Source: Halobacteriovorax sp. GB3 (lineage in GTDB: Bacteria; Bdellovibrionota; Bacteriovoracia; Bacteriovoracales; Bacteriovoracaceae). From it: a DNA stretch of 64,000 bases. This document shows, in pieces, positions 7,593-15,787 of the stretch. Position 1 is the stretch's first letter, and every line of letters begins with the position of its first letter. Below the pieces are notes generated by a model. That model had not been told where the DNA came from. It was given only the letters and a program-made list of their open reading frames with translations, and made no database searches. The stretch spans positions 124,001-188,000 of the forward strand of contig NZ_JAQSLN010000003.1 in NCBI RefSeq assembly GCF_028649655.1. The letters run 5' to 3'. The translations under genes and the position numbers were made by a program.

Positions 7593-8442
7593 GATTTTTT
7601 CCCGTTGTTCGAATAATGACGTTTTCATGTTTTAAGCTAGACCAATCACCTTTAAGGCTACTTTTGAATGTCGAAATCTTATTAATATTTTCTTCCATCT
7701 CACTAAGAGCAGCTTTGACCTTTCCAAGTGTTTTCTCGTTTCTCTCATCTTCAAAACGTTCTAGATTCCCTTTTGCTTTAGTCATCGGGTTAGAGATCTC
7801 GTGGTGATACATCTTAATGAGCTCATCAATGGCCTTTCTCTTTTCAATACTCGAGATGTGATCAAGAAATAACTCTTTCTGTTCAAGAAGAAATTCAATG
7901 GATGTGAACGTCGCAGTAATACCGCTTAAAATGATAATCAACTTAAAATAGATATCGCGAAGCATGGGAACAGATTGAATATCAGCTTGTGGCCAAAAGA
8001 ATATAAGTGTCACAGTGATGAGTGTGAAAAAAGATAAGTAGCGATATAACTTTTCAAAGAGAAAACATGAACAAACCGGAAAGATCATATAGAAGAAAAG
8101 AAAATTAGAGTGAAAGCCATCATCCATATAGATGCGATAAGAGAGATAGGAAAAGATCAGCCCCGTTGTCACGAGAGAGCATAATTTGAATTGATCGATC
8201 ATTTTATGAACAAAGGCCAATAGAAGAATGACACCGCTAATAGTAAAGGCACCGGGAGCATAGTTATCAAATTCACTAAAGATCATCGCCTTGGTTAGTG
8301 TCATTCCTATAATAACGAGAAAGACAATAAACAGTATTGAGATGAGAAATGTCGACTGCTTTTCTCTATAGAGCTTTTCAATAGGGTTTAAGTTAAGCTC
8401 TTTTGGAATAGGGAGAAAGTAGTTGATGATAAAGTTTTTCAT
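7582..8442 (-). CDS. Six-TM sensor protein with histidine-kinase H-box but no ATPase domain
   Basis: The first 185 residues hold about six hydrophobic segments. They are followed by a helix and 'MYHHEISNPMTKAKGNLERF' (His214), an H-box like that of HisKA dimerisation domains, and a second helix ending at 286. The N, G1 and G2 boxes of a HATPase domain are absent; the reading frame ends where that domain would start, and the receiver gene begins in another frame. I see no ATPase remnant downstream, so this is not a simple frameshift. It may be a phosphotransfer or phosphatase partner for the receiver. The ATG is preceded by AAGG. Confidence 0.75.
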   Translation of the reverse strand: MKNFIINYFLPIPKELNLNPIEKLYREKQSTFLISILFIVFLVIIGMTLTKAMIFSEFDNYAPGAFTISGVILLLAFVHKMIDQFKLCSLVTTGLIFSYLSYRIYMDDGFHSNFLFFYMIFPVCSCFLFEKLYRYLSFFTLITVTLIFFWPQADIQSVPMLRDIYFKLIIILSGITATFTSIEFLLEQKELFLDHISSIEKRKAIDELIKMYHHEISNPMTKAKGNLERFEDERNEKTLGKVKAALSEMEENINKISTFKSSLKGDWSSLKHENVIIRTTGKNHGR

Positions 8443-8654
8443 TCCAGGCCTTTTAGATGGGTTTTGATCATTTTATCACGCTAGAGAGTCTTTAAATGGT
8501 CTAGAATGTGGGGAAATATTGTTAGTCTCAAGATTTTAATACTCTAGTAAAAAATCTTATTAACAATTACCTAAGGGTTTAATATTTATTGAGTTTGAAG
8601 ATCTTTTGAAAACCTAATCTTTTCAAGTTTTCATCCAAATTTTGGCAATTTTCA

Positions 8655-8692
8655 GGAAAAAATTGGCCCTCAATCCATGAAGAACAAGGGCC
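8655..8692 (-). terminator. prfC: Intrinsic terminator after prfC
   Basis: On the minus strand GGCCCT and AGGGCC pair around a 16-base loop and are followed by AATTTTTTCC, seven bases past the prfC stop. Confidence 0.65.
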
Positions 8693-8699
8693 TGGATAT

Positions 8700-10310
8700 T
8701 TAATTAAAATCTGATGTTTTAAAGAATTGAACTTCTGGGTTTTTCTCTTCAGCAAGCTTCAGATCCCACATCGTACGAATAGCAAAACATGCTCTCTCTT
8801 TGTTATCATAAACAATGTGAGCACTATTTTTATTAATGAAGCTATCTTTTTGCAGCTCATCTTTAAACTTAAGCCAACGAATTCCGACATATGGGTAGGC
8901 CTCATAGTCTCCACGAACATTGTATTCCGTTTCTAATCTGTGCTTAACAACTTCAAATTGAAGAACACCAACGGCACCTAGAATTTTATCAGTTGTTCCG
9001 TGACGCTTGAAAAGCTGAACCGTTCCCTCTTCTGAAAGTTGTTGAAGTCCCTTATCAAGTTGTTTGCCTTTCATTGGATCTTTAAGAAGAACCTTTCTAA
9101 AAATCTCTGGAGCAAAGCTTGGAATCCCTGTGAATTGAATCTTTTCTCCTTCAGAAAATGTATCTCCGATTTGATACTTTCCACTATCGTGAAGACCAAT
9201 GATATCGCCAGGGAGAGCGATCTCTGTAATCTCTCTGTCTTGTGCCTGAAACATGAGGGGAGTTGAGATCTTGATATCTTTACCCGTACGAGTGTGATGA
9301 ATCTTTTGACCTCTTTCAAATCGACCTGAGCAAACGCGAAGGAAGGCCACGCGGTCTCTGTGGTTTTTATCCATGTTTGCTTGAATCTTGAAAATAAAGC
9401 CTGTGAATTTATTTTCATTCGGAGCAACAGTTCTTTTTTCAGAGTCTTCATTAAAAGGAGCGATGATAACTTCTTTGGATAATGGACCTGGAGATTCTTT
9501 AGCAATCATATCGAGAGTCTCTTTAACCCCAAAATTATTGAGCGCGGATCCAAAGAAAACTGGAGTCTGAATTCCTGCTAAGAATTCCTCTTGATCAAAC
9601 TTAGGTAGAATCTCTTCAACCATCATTAGATCTTCTTTTAGCTTTTCTAAAAGAGTTTCGCCGATATAGTTTACAACCGCTGCAGAGTCGAGATCTGTAG
9701 CATCGATAACAGTAGGGCTTAATGGATCATTACTTTCTTTAAAACTTTGAATCGTTTTTGTTCTCAGGTCATAGACTCCTTTAAAGTCTACACCCGAACC
9801 AATTGGCCATGTCATTGGTGCACATGTGATTGAACAAGTCTTTTCAACATCATCAATGAGTTCAAATGGGTCCATTGTATCGCGGTCAAATTTATTCATG
9901 AAAGAGACGATTGGCGTATCTCGCATACGACAAACTTCCATAAGCTTTTTGGTCTGCTCCTCAACCCCTTTGGCCGAGTCAATCATCATAAGAACAGACT
10001 CAACGGCCGTTAATGTTCTATATGTATCCTCAGAGAAATCTTTGTGTCCTGGTGTATCGAGAAGGTGCATGGCCCTTTCACTGTATGGGAAACTCATGAC
10101 TGATGAAGTGATTGAGATACCTCTTTCTTGCTCCATTTCCATCCAGTCTGATTTTGCATAATTTCCTTGCTTCGATTTAACCATCCCTACATCACGAACG
10201 ACTCGACCAAACCAAAGAAGTTTTTCTGTCATTGTCGTCTTACCGGCATCCGGGTGGGAGATGATGGCAAATGTCGCGCGTTTTGCCTTTTCTGGTGAAA
10301 ATTCGGCCAT
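8700..10310 (-). CDS. prfC: Peptide chain release factor 3
   Basis: A translational GTPase that removes RF1/RF2 from the ribosome after termination. The G-domain motifs are all present: 'ISHPDAGKTTMTEK' (P-loop), 'ERGISITSSVM' (switch), 'LLDTPGHKDFSEDTYRTL' (G3) and 'SFMNKFDRD' (G4). RF3-specific traits are the 'MAEFSPEKAKRATFAIISHPDAG' opening and the C-terminal domain with 'GAVGVLQFEVVKHRLETEY'. Length 536 is close to the usual 525-530. AAGGA lies seven bases before the ATG. It is transcribed alone, with its own promoter upstream and terminator downstream. Confidence 0.97.
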   Translation of the reverse strand: MAEFSPEKAKRATFAIISHPDAGKTTMTEKLLWFGRVVRDVGMVKSKQGNYAKSDWMEMEQERGISITSSVMSFPYSERAMHLLDTPGHKDFSEDTYRTLTAVESVLMMIDSAKGVEEQTKKLMEVCRMRDTPIVSFMNKFDRDTMDPFELIDDVEKTCSITCAPMTWPIGSGVDFKGVYDLRTKTIQSFKESNDPLSPTVIDATDLDSAAVVNYIGETLLEKLKEDLMMVEEILPKFDQEEFLAGIQTPVFFGSALNNFGVKETLDMIAKESPGPLSKEVIIAPFNEDSEKRTVAPNENKFTGFIFKIQANMDKNHRDRVAFLRVCSGRFERGQKIHHTRTGKDIKISTPLMFQAQDREITEIALPGDIIGLHDSGKYQIGDTFSEGEKIQFTGIPSFAPEIFRKVLLKDPMKGKQLDKGLQQLSEEGTVQLFKRHGTTDKILGAVGVLQFEVVKHRLETEYNVRGDYEAYPYVGIRWLKFKDELQKDSFINKNSAHIVYDNKERACFAIRTMWDLKLAEEKNPEVQFFKTSDFN

Positions 10311-10359
10311 GATTTATCCTTAAATTATTTAATTAACATTATGAATTTATTTAAAAGGA

Positions 10360-10388
10360 ATTATATAACAATCTGACCACTATTGGTC
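10360..10388 (-). promoter_or_regulatory. prfC: prfC promoter region with inverted repeat
   Basis: On the minus strand TATAAT (10365-10360) stands about 50 bases before the prfC start. A GACCA-n4-TGGTC inverted repeat (10388-10375) covers the place of the -35 element, where no good TTGACA match exists. This could be an operator or activator site. Confidence 0.5.
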
Positions 10389-10580
10389 TATGTAATAGTT
10401 ACAAACAGTAAAGTTTTAAGGAGACAACTGGAAGGCTGGAGAGTAGATATGTTTTTACAAGTTTCGCAGGCGCATAGGCCACTTTATCTGATAGTTGTTG
10501 TTGGTGTTAAAGCTCAAATAAAGTTCCCATGTGATGTTCAAGTTCGTGTGATTCCCCGGTCTAGTGCCTGCGATTTGTTT

Positions 10581-11321
10581 CTAATCTAATTGATAATTCT
10601 TTTTAATTCTATCCATTTGTTTTTTTACTTTTTCTAGACCTCTATTAAACTTTTCTCTGTATTCTTTTGCATGTTCATCATTTTTATTAAAAGTTAAATA
10701 GAAAGGTTTATAGGCAAGAGGTTGAAGAATCGGTTTGATCTTAGGACAGTCTTTAAATCGCCCTTTTTTGTACAGGCTTTTAAAGACATACAAGTCAATG
10801 ACGATTAGATCAACTCGATTTCTGCAAAGTTTATTAATATTGTTAACGTCATCTAGTGCAAAGTCTTTCGTAAGATTATCGTTATTATCAATTGCTGCCG
10901 TGTTTGCGTATCCATTTACAAGTCCAAGGCGCAATGACTTGATATCTCCATTCAGACGTTCTATCTTACCTTGGTCTTCAGAGCGTGCGATATAGGTTAG
11001 AATGTTGTAATCAATAATGTCAGAATAAAGAAGGTCTTTTAATCTTTCTTTGGTCTTAAAAGTTGGAAAAACTCCTGTGAAAGTACCGTTTATTGTCCCT
11101 TTGAGACCACGTGCCCAGGGGCGAAATAAGATTGTGACGTCAATATTCTCTTCAGCAAATGATCTTTTTACTATATGGGCCACATAGCCATTGTCGATTT
11201 GATTGGAATCTACGTAGGGTGGATATTCAATCGTCGTTAAAAAGACTTCACGTGCTTTCTCTTGTGCTATAGACGTCGAACATGCAGTAAGTAATAGTAA
11301 TGTAAGTAGTATTTTTTTCAT
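10581..11321 (-). CDS. Periplasmic solute-binding-like (SBP_bac_3 fold) lipoprotein
   Basis: An exported protein of 246 residues. The N-terminus 'LLLLTACSTSIAQ' fits a lipobox (LTAC), so a lipoprotein is likely; cleavage after SIAQ is the alternative. The rest follows the amino-acid-binding protein family: 'EYPPYVDSNQIDNGYVAHIVKRSF' at the start, 'ILFRPWARGLKGTINGTFTGVFP', 'LRLGLVNGYANT', and the closing 'FNRGLEKVKKQMDRIKKN'. No ABC permease or ATPase lies next to it, so it is an orphan and could be a sensor-type or ligand-scavenging protein. No SD is visible before the ATG. Confidence 0.75.
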   Translation of the reverse strand: MKKILLTLLLLTACSTSIAQEKAREVFLTTIEYPPYVDSNQIDNGYVAHIVKRSFAEENIDVTILFRPWARGLKGTINGTFTGVFPTFKTKERLKDLLYSDIIDYNILTYIARSEDQGKIERLNGDIKSLRLGLVNGYANTAAIDNNDNLTKDFALDDVNNINKLCRNRVDLIVIDLYVFKSLYKKGRFKDCPKIKPILQPLAYKPFYLTFNKNDEHAKEYREKFNRGLEKVKKQMDRIKKNYQLD

Positions 11322-11361
11322 TACTATTATTTTAACTGTTTTAAGTAAAAATCGTTACGAT

Positions 11362-11395
11362 TAAAAGCGGAACTTAAGAAAGCTTAAGTTCCGCT
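11362..11395 (-). terminator. Intrinsic terminator after gcvP
   Basis: AGCGGAACTTAAG and CTTAAGTTCCGCT form a perfect 13-bp stem with a four-base loop; on the minus strand TTTTAAT follows. It lies ten bases after the glycine dehydrogenase stop. Confidence 0.85.
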
Positions 11396-11404
11396 ATAGA
11401 TACT

Positions 11405-14398
11405 CTAAGAATTGTGCGCTTGAAGGATCATTTCATAAACCTTCTTAACTCCAAGAGTAGAAAGTTCCTTAGGTGATACCTTGTTTTGAGGCAAGCTTGG
11501 TAGTGAAGTAATTGTTTCACTTAATATTAAGTTTTTGTTGGCATAGACTTCATCAACCTTAGAAACAGGTGTGAAGTGAGGGGCCGTTGTCAGTACTTCT
11601 GGATTCTCGTTAATCATCGTATGAATTGTTTCAACAACTTCTACAAAGTCATCGAGTTCCTTTTTCGAAAAACTCTCAGTCGGCTCAACCATAAGTCCAT
11701 ATACTTCTGGGAACGCCACTGTCGGAGCGTGTAATCCGAAATCTAAAAAGAGCTTTCCAACTTTTGCAATAGCATTAGCTTTTGGTGTTCCACCTTCTTG
11801 GATACGAGCAAAAGTTTGATCATTAAGAGTGAGGATGAATTCGTGCATTCTTGTTACTTCTTTATTTTGAGGAAGAACAGGATATGTCGATTGTAATTTT
11901 TTATACAGATATTGTGCAGAAAGAACAGCAACGGCCGACATCATCTTAACACCTTCACTCCCAAGTGCACGTAAGTAAGTGTAGCAACGAACTTTATGAG
12001 CAAAATTTCCGCAATGTCTGTGGAATGATCCGATAGTCTTTTCTGGAGTAAAGGTAGAGAAGCTTTCACCTTCTTTTTTAACCTGAATTCCGGGCATATA
12101 AGGAATAAGTTTTTCACTAACAGCAACAAATGCATCTCCAGGGCCTCCTCCTCCATGTGGAATTGTCCATGTCTTATGAATGTTGTTGTGTACAGCATCG
12201 ACTCCAAGCTCATTGAGATCAACCCATCCCGCAATGGCGTTCATATTGGCACCGTCCATGTAGACAAGACCATCAACTGAGTGAATCAGCTCGGCAACTT
12301 CTTTGAAGTCTGCTTCAAAAATTCCTGAAGTATTTGGGTTCGTAATCATGATCCCACTAATTCTCTCACCATAAGTTTGAACGAGAGACTTGAATTGATC
12401 CATATCGATTTGACCACAATCATTGGCTTCGATTGAGATGATTCCATAAACTTGATCACCAACTTTTTTCGATTCGTAACCGGCCATGGTTGCCGTGGCT
12501 GGGTTTGTTCCGTGTGCTGATCTTGGAATAAGAATAATATCTTTTTTCTCAGCATTCCCACGATCACGGTGATAGGCCTGAAACATTTTAATACCGACGA
12601 GTTCTCCCTGAGCTCCTGCCACAGGTTGTGTCGTTACGGCCGGTAGTCCAGTGATGGCCTTAAACATTTCTTGAAGCCCATAGATGATTTCTAGTGCTCC
12701 TTGTGAATCTTCAACATTTGATTGCGGGTGAAGATCTGTAAAACCTTTGAGTCCAGCGGCATAATCATTGATATACGGGTTGTATTTCATTGTGCACGAA
12801 CCAAGAGGGTAGATATTGTCATCAGGAGAAACATTGAGTTCTCCTAATTTATCGTAGAAGTCTTTTAATTCTTGTGATGAAAAGTTTGGAAGATCGACAT
12901 AGTCCATTCTCTTAAGCTCTGATGGTATGTCGATGACATCGGAATGATCTTTTTCCACTTCAAATTGACTCATGAAAAAATCAACAAGCTTATCGAGATC
13001 TTGTTGTTCATGGATATCAAAAAAGGACATCTTTAAAAGATTATTTTTTTCTGTTCTCTTGGAAACATTGATACCAATCTGGAGATCTTTCTCGTTGGCT
13101 AGCTCAATGAGCTGATCGACATCTCTGTCGAGTTGAATTGTAAATTCATTGTAAAATGGTTGCTCGTAAGCAAGCTCAATTCCTTTTAGACATTGAAGCT
13201 TTTCAAGTGTTTTAATGGCAGAAAGTCTTGCTTTTAAGATTGATTCTGTCAGACCTTTTTCACCTCTTTCTAGGATTGCGGCACCAGCAATTGTTGCAAT
13301 AAATGATTGGTTTGAACAAATATTACTTGTCGCTTTCTCTCTTCTAATGTGTTGCTCACGCGTTGAAAGAACCATGGCAAGACACTCTTGATTATTGCTA
13401 TCAATGGCCTTCCCAACAAATCTTCCCGCTGTTTGACGAATGGCCGTTTTATATTTGTCATTAAAACGAATACCGAAGATTCCAAGCCCTGGGCCTCCGT
13501 AATTAGGGCCAAGGCAAAGGTGTTGTCCCTCTCCAACGATCATGTCTGCACCTTGTTCATTCGAGCCGTACTTTGATGGAGAAAGAAGTCCCTCTGTAGC
13601 GAGAAGGATTGGATCGATGATGGCAATAGATTGAATTTTAGCTTCACTACATAGGTCTGTTAAAGCGTTAACATCTTCTAAAATACCAAGGTTGTTCACT
13701 TGGCAAAAGGCAAATGAGCCAACTCGACCTTTGTAAGTTTCAAGTTTTTCTTTGAGATCATTGAGATCCACAGTTCCTTGATCATTAACAGCAATTGTCA
13801 CAATGTTCATACTCGTTTCTTTTGAAAGAGTTTGAACAACTTCTAGATCTCCTGGATAAACACCTTCTGAAACAAAAACAGTATCTGTTTTTCTAACAAT
13901 TCGAAGACTCGTATTAAAGGCCTCAAAAAGGCAAGTTGAACGATCGTAGAGAGAAGCATTGATTGCTTCAAAACCTGTTAGCATTGAAAGAGCACTTGAA
14001 TAGAGCCAAAGAGTGTGAAGTGTCCCTTGGCTTCGCTCTGGTTGGTATGGAGTATAGGCCGTAGTTAGCCCGCGAATATTACATACATAGGGAACAATAC
14101 TTGGAACTTTATATTGAGCAAGTCCATCACCTAGAAACGATGTTTTAATTTTATTTTTATTGGCAATCGTTTCAACGTCATTGATGAGATCGATATACTC
14201 AAGTCTTTCGCACACGTTGGGTGTTTCTTTGAATTGAATATTTGAAGGAAGGTGAGAGAAGACATCCTCGATTTTTTCGTAACCTAAGTAGTCGAGCATC
14301 TGTGAGATTTCTTCTTCTGTTGCACTTATATAATATGGTTTTAATTCTCTTTCGAGTTTCTCTGGGTCGTAGCCTAATTTTTCAAATTCTTTTCTCAT
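11405..14398 (-). CDS. gcvP: Glycine dehydrogenase (decarboxylating), fused GcvPA-GcvPB
   Basis: P-protein of the glycine cleavage system, a PLP enzyme that decarboxylates glycine and passes the aminomethyl group to GcvH. Residues 1-500 resemble the GcvPA subunit: 'YYISATEEEISQMLDYLG' and 'HLPSNIQFK' near the start, and 'GPNYGGPGLGIFG'. Residues 500-997 resemble GcvPB: 'YPLGSCTMKYNPYIN', 'PRSAHGTNPATATMAGY', 'DGANMNAIAG', and the PLP Lys in 'NIHKTWTIPHGGGGPG' near residue 739. The KYNP variant is typical of two-subunit enzymes, so this is a GcvPA-GcvPB fusion rather than the E. coli type. gcvT and gcvH are not in the window. Start set at the ATG at 14398 with AGGGTG upstream; the GTG at 14407 lies in that site. 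Confidence 0.93.
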   Translation of the reverse strand: MRKEFEKLGYDPEKLERELKPYYISATEEEISQMLDYLGYEKIEDVFSHLPSNIQFKETPNVCERLEYIDLINDVETIANKNKIKTSFLGDGLAQYKVPSIVPYVCNIRGLTTAYTPYQPERSQGTLHTLWLYSSALSMLTGFEAINASLYDRSTCLFEAFNTSLRIVRKTDTVFVSEGVYPGDLEVVQTLSKETSMNIVTIAVNDQGTVDLNDLKEKLETYKGRVGSFAFCQVNNLGILEDVNALTDLCSEAKIQSIAIIDPILLATEGLLSPSKYGSNEQGADMIVGEGQHLCLGPNYGGPGLGIFGIRFNDKYKTAIRQTAGRFVGKAIDSNNQECLAMVLSTREQHIRREKATSNICSNQSFIATIAGAAILERGEKGLTESILKARLSAIKTLEKLQCLKGIELAYEQPFYNEFTIQLDRDVDQLIELANEKDLQIGINVSKRTEKNNLLKMSFFDIHEQQDLDKLVDFFMSQFEVEKDHSDVIDIPSELKRMDYVDLPNFSSQELKDFYDKLGELNVSPDDNIYPLGSCTMKYNPYINDYAAGLKGFTDLHPQSNVEDSQGALEIIYGLQEMFKAITGLPAVTTQPVAGAQGELVGIKMFQAYHRDRGNAEKKDIILIPRSAHGTNPATATMAGYESKKVGDQVYGIISIEANDCGQIDMDQFKSLVQTYGERISGIMITNPNTSGIFEADFKEVAELIHSVDGLVYMDGANMNAIAGWVDLNELGVDAVHNNIHKTWTIPHGGGGPGDAFVAVSEKLIPYMPGIQVKKEGESFSTFTPEKTIGSFHRHCGNFAHKVRCYTYLRALGSEGVKMMSAVAVLSAQYLYKKLQSTYPVLPQNKEVTRMHEFILTLNDQTFARIQEGGTPKANAIAKVGKLFLDFGLHAPTVAFPEVYGLMVEPTESFSKKELDDFVEVVETIHTMINENPEVLTTAPHFTPVSKVDEVYANKNLILSETITSLPSLPQNKVSPKELSTLGVKKVYEMILQAHNS

Positions 14399-14439
14399 TG
14401 ATATCACCCTTTAAAATAGATAAAATGCGCTATGTTTTA

Positions 14440-14454
14440 CCATGAATGTCATGG
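14440..14454. promoter_or_regulatory. Inverted repeat between gcvP and rsmJ
   Basis: CCATGA-ATG-TCATGG, a perfect 6-3-6 palindrome in the 75-base divergent gap, about 42 bases upstream of the gcvP start. It could bind a dimeric regulator; the protein is unknown. Confidence 0.35.
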
Positions 14455-14473
14455 CTTTTGCTAGTAACTTTCA

Positions 14474-15256
14474 ATGTTTAGTAGTCTTATGGATAATATA
14501 ACGCTCTTTGTTTCAAATGAGGATGAAATAGCCTCGTGTCAAAAATTTGTAGAATTATTAAAGCTTCCTTATGAAGTTGAGGTTACGCTTTGTGCCAATG
14601 AGATAACTTCTGGACTTTTTTATAAAGAACCTGAGTCGATCTCTTATTTGTCACAATCTGGGGACTCTATTGCCTTTGATTTCGTTAAACTTTGGAATTA
14701 TCACTCTAAGAAAAATTATACACTCAAAAAAGAGCCCTTAGCTAAGGCCATAGGTCGAACAAAGGAGCCGTGTCCTAAAATTATTGATGCAACTTGTGGT
14801 AGCGGTAAAGATAGTTTGTTGATGCTCTCTTTTGGCGCAAAAATTATCGCCTATGAAAGGGTTCCAACAATTCACTTACTCTTGCAGACAGCTCTTCATC
14901 TTGCCTATAAGGCCGATGGTCCATTGTCCATGGTTTTAAAAGAACGCTTTGAGCTTAGATATGGAGAGTTTCAAATTGGGGATGTGGAGAGTTCTGAATA
15001 TGGTCTTTATTACGATCCAATGTATCCAAGCGAGCCTAAAAAAAGGAAAGCCAAGCCTAGAAAAGAGATGGTGATCTTTCATGAAATCATGGAAGGTGAT
15101 CAAGATGTTGATGATAAGATTGATGGTTTTTTAAATTCAGAATTTAAGCGCGTCATTCTAAAAAGGCCCATTAAAGAAAAGAAGATTAAGAACCCTTCAA
15201 TGGATTTTGCTGGAAAGAGTACGCGCTATGACGTTTACTTAACTGGCAAGAAGTAA
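14474..15256 (+). CDS. rsmJ: 16S rRNA (guanine-1516-N2) methyltransferase RsmJ
   Basis: Matches the RsmJ (YhiQ) family, which makes m2G1516 in 16S rRNA. Visible landmarks: 'EPLAKAIGRTKEPCPKIIDATCGSGKDS' region with the SAM loop (the ATAGLGRD of E. coli appears as ATCGSGKD), 'YERVPTIHLLL', 'LYYDPMYP' for the catalytic D-P-M-F/Y-P motif, 'RKEMVIF' and 'KRVILKRP', and the closing 'STRYDVYL'. Length 260 agrees with the family (about 250). No SD is visible; the ATG at 14489 is an alternative start that would fit the family N-terminus better. Divergent from gcvP. Confidence 0.88.
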   Translation: MFSSLMDNITLFVSNEDEIASCQKFVELLKLPYEVEVTLCANEITSGLFYKEPESISYLSQSGDSIAFDFVKLWNYHSKKNYTLKKEPLAKAIGRTKEPCPKIIDATCGSGKDSLLMLSFGAKIIAYERVPTIHLLLQTALHLAYKADGPLSMVLKERFELRYGEFQIGDVESSEYGLYYDPMYPSEPKKRKAKPRKEMVIFHEIMEGDQDVDDKIDGFLNSEFKRVILKRPIKEKKIKNPSMDFAGKSTRYDVYLTGKK

Positions 15257-15586
15257 CTTCTTTATTTGCTTTTGCTCATTTTTTTCAAGATCCATGAAGT
15301 CTAAGAGAATTGTTTCTTTTTCTTCTAAATCTTTTTTGCAGTTGAGCTCAACTTTAGCTCTTTCTCCCACAAGTCGAATGACGACTTGATCGCTTTTTGA
15401 AATGAAATCTGCAGGTCTTTTGAGGTAGAGTTTTGCCCCGTTCATTTTAAGAACTTCAACATCCCATAGTGTCTCAAAATTATCATCGGAAAGGATGAGA
15501 TTGAGTGGGCTTCCATATTCGAGTTGTCCTAATGAGTGGGACCTGGAAATTGATTTCATTGTTTTAGCTAAAAGGTCAACAAGCAT
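15239..15586 (-). CDS. Small hypothetical protein, possibly PilZ-like
   Basis: A 115-residue beta-rich soluble protein without signal peptide. The order of short strands ('PLNLILSDDNFETLWDVEVLKMNGAK', then 'DQVVIRLVGERAKVELNCK') faintly recalls a PilZ-like barrel, but the RxxxR and D/NxSxxG motifs for c-di-GMP are missing, so I leave it unassigned. GGAGG lies eight bases before the ATG. Its 3' end overlaps the end of rsmJ by 18 bases in convergent orientation. Confidence 0.6.
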   Translation of the reverse strand: MLVDLLAKTMKSISRSHSLGQLEYGSPLNLILSDDNFETLWDVEVLKMNGAKLYLKRPADFISKSDQVVIRLVGERAKVELNCKKDLEEKETILLDFMDLEKNEQKQIKKLLLAS

Positions 15587-15730
15587 TGATGGGCCTCCAT
15601 GGAGAGTTTCACTGTCACTAGTTAATTTCTCTCAAAGCTCCGTTCCATTCAAGAGGTAGAAATCTCCTTTTGTTTAATTTCATCATAATTTAACCAAAAT
15701 TTACCATAAGTAACCAAGCGTTTACCTCTC

Positions 15731-15757
15731 TAAAGTGCCGGCAAAAATTTCCGTTAA
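15731..15757 (+). promoter_or_regulatory. Possible sigma-28 (FliA) type promoter
   Basis: TAAA, 15 bases, then TCCGTTAA, against the FliA consensus TAAA-N15-GCCGATAA (six of eight matches in the -10). It lies 31 bases upstream of the exported hydrolase gene. No sigma-70 element of similar quality was seen there. Confidence 0.35.
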
Positions 15758-15787
15758 GAACTAAAACGATTTAATTTGGGGATTTTT

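Noticed and set aside
10383-10589. Small plus-strand frame (68 codons, or 46 from an ATG near 10449) with GGAG upstream
   Set aside because: Composition is unlike neighbours, no family, overlaps the prfC promoter and the end of the solute-binding gene; kept as unproven.
15600-15787. Direct repeats TTTACC/TAACCA as a binding array
   Set aside because: The spacing is irregular and the copies too short to separate from AT-rich background.
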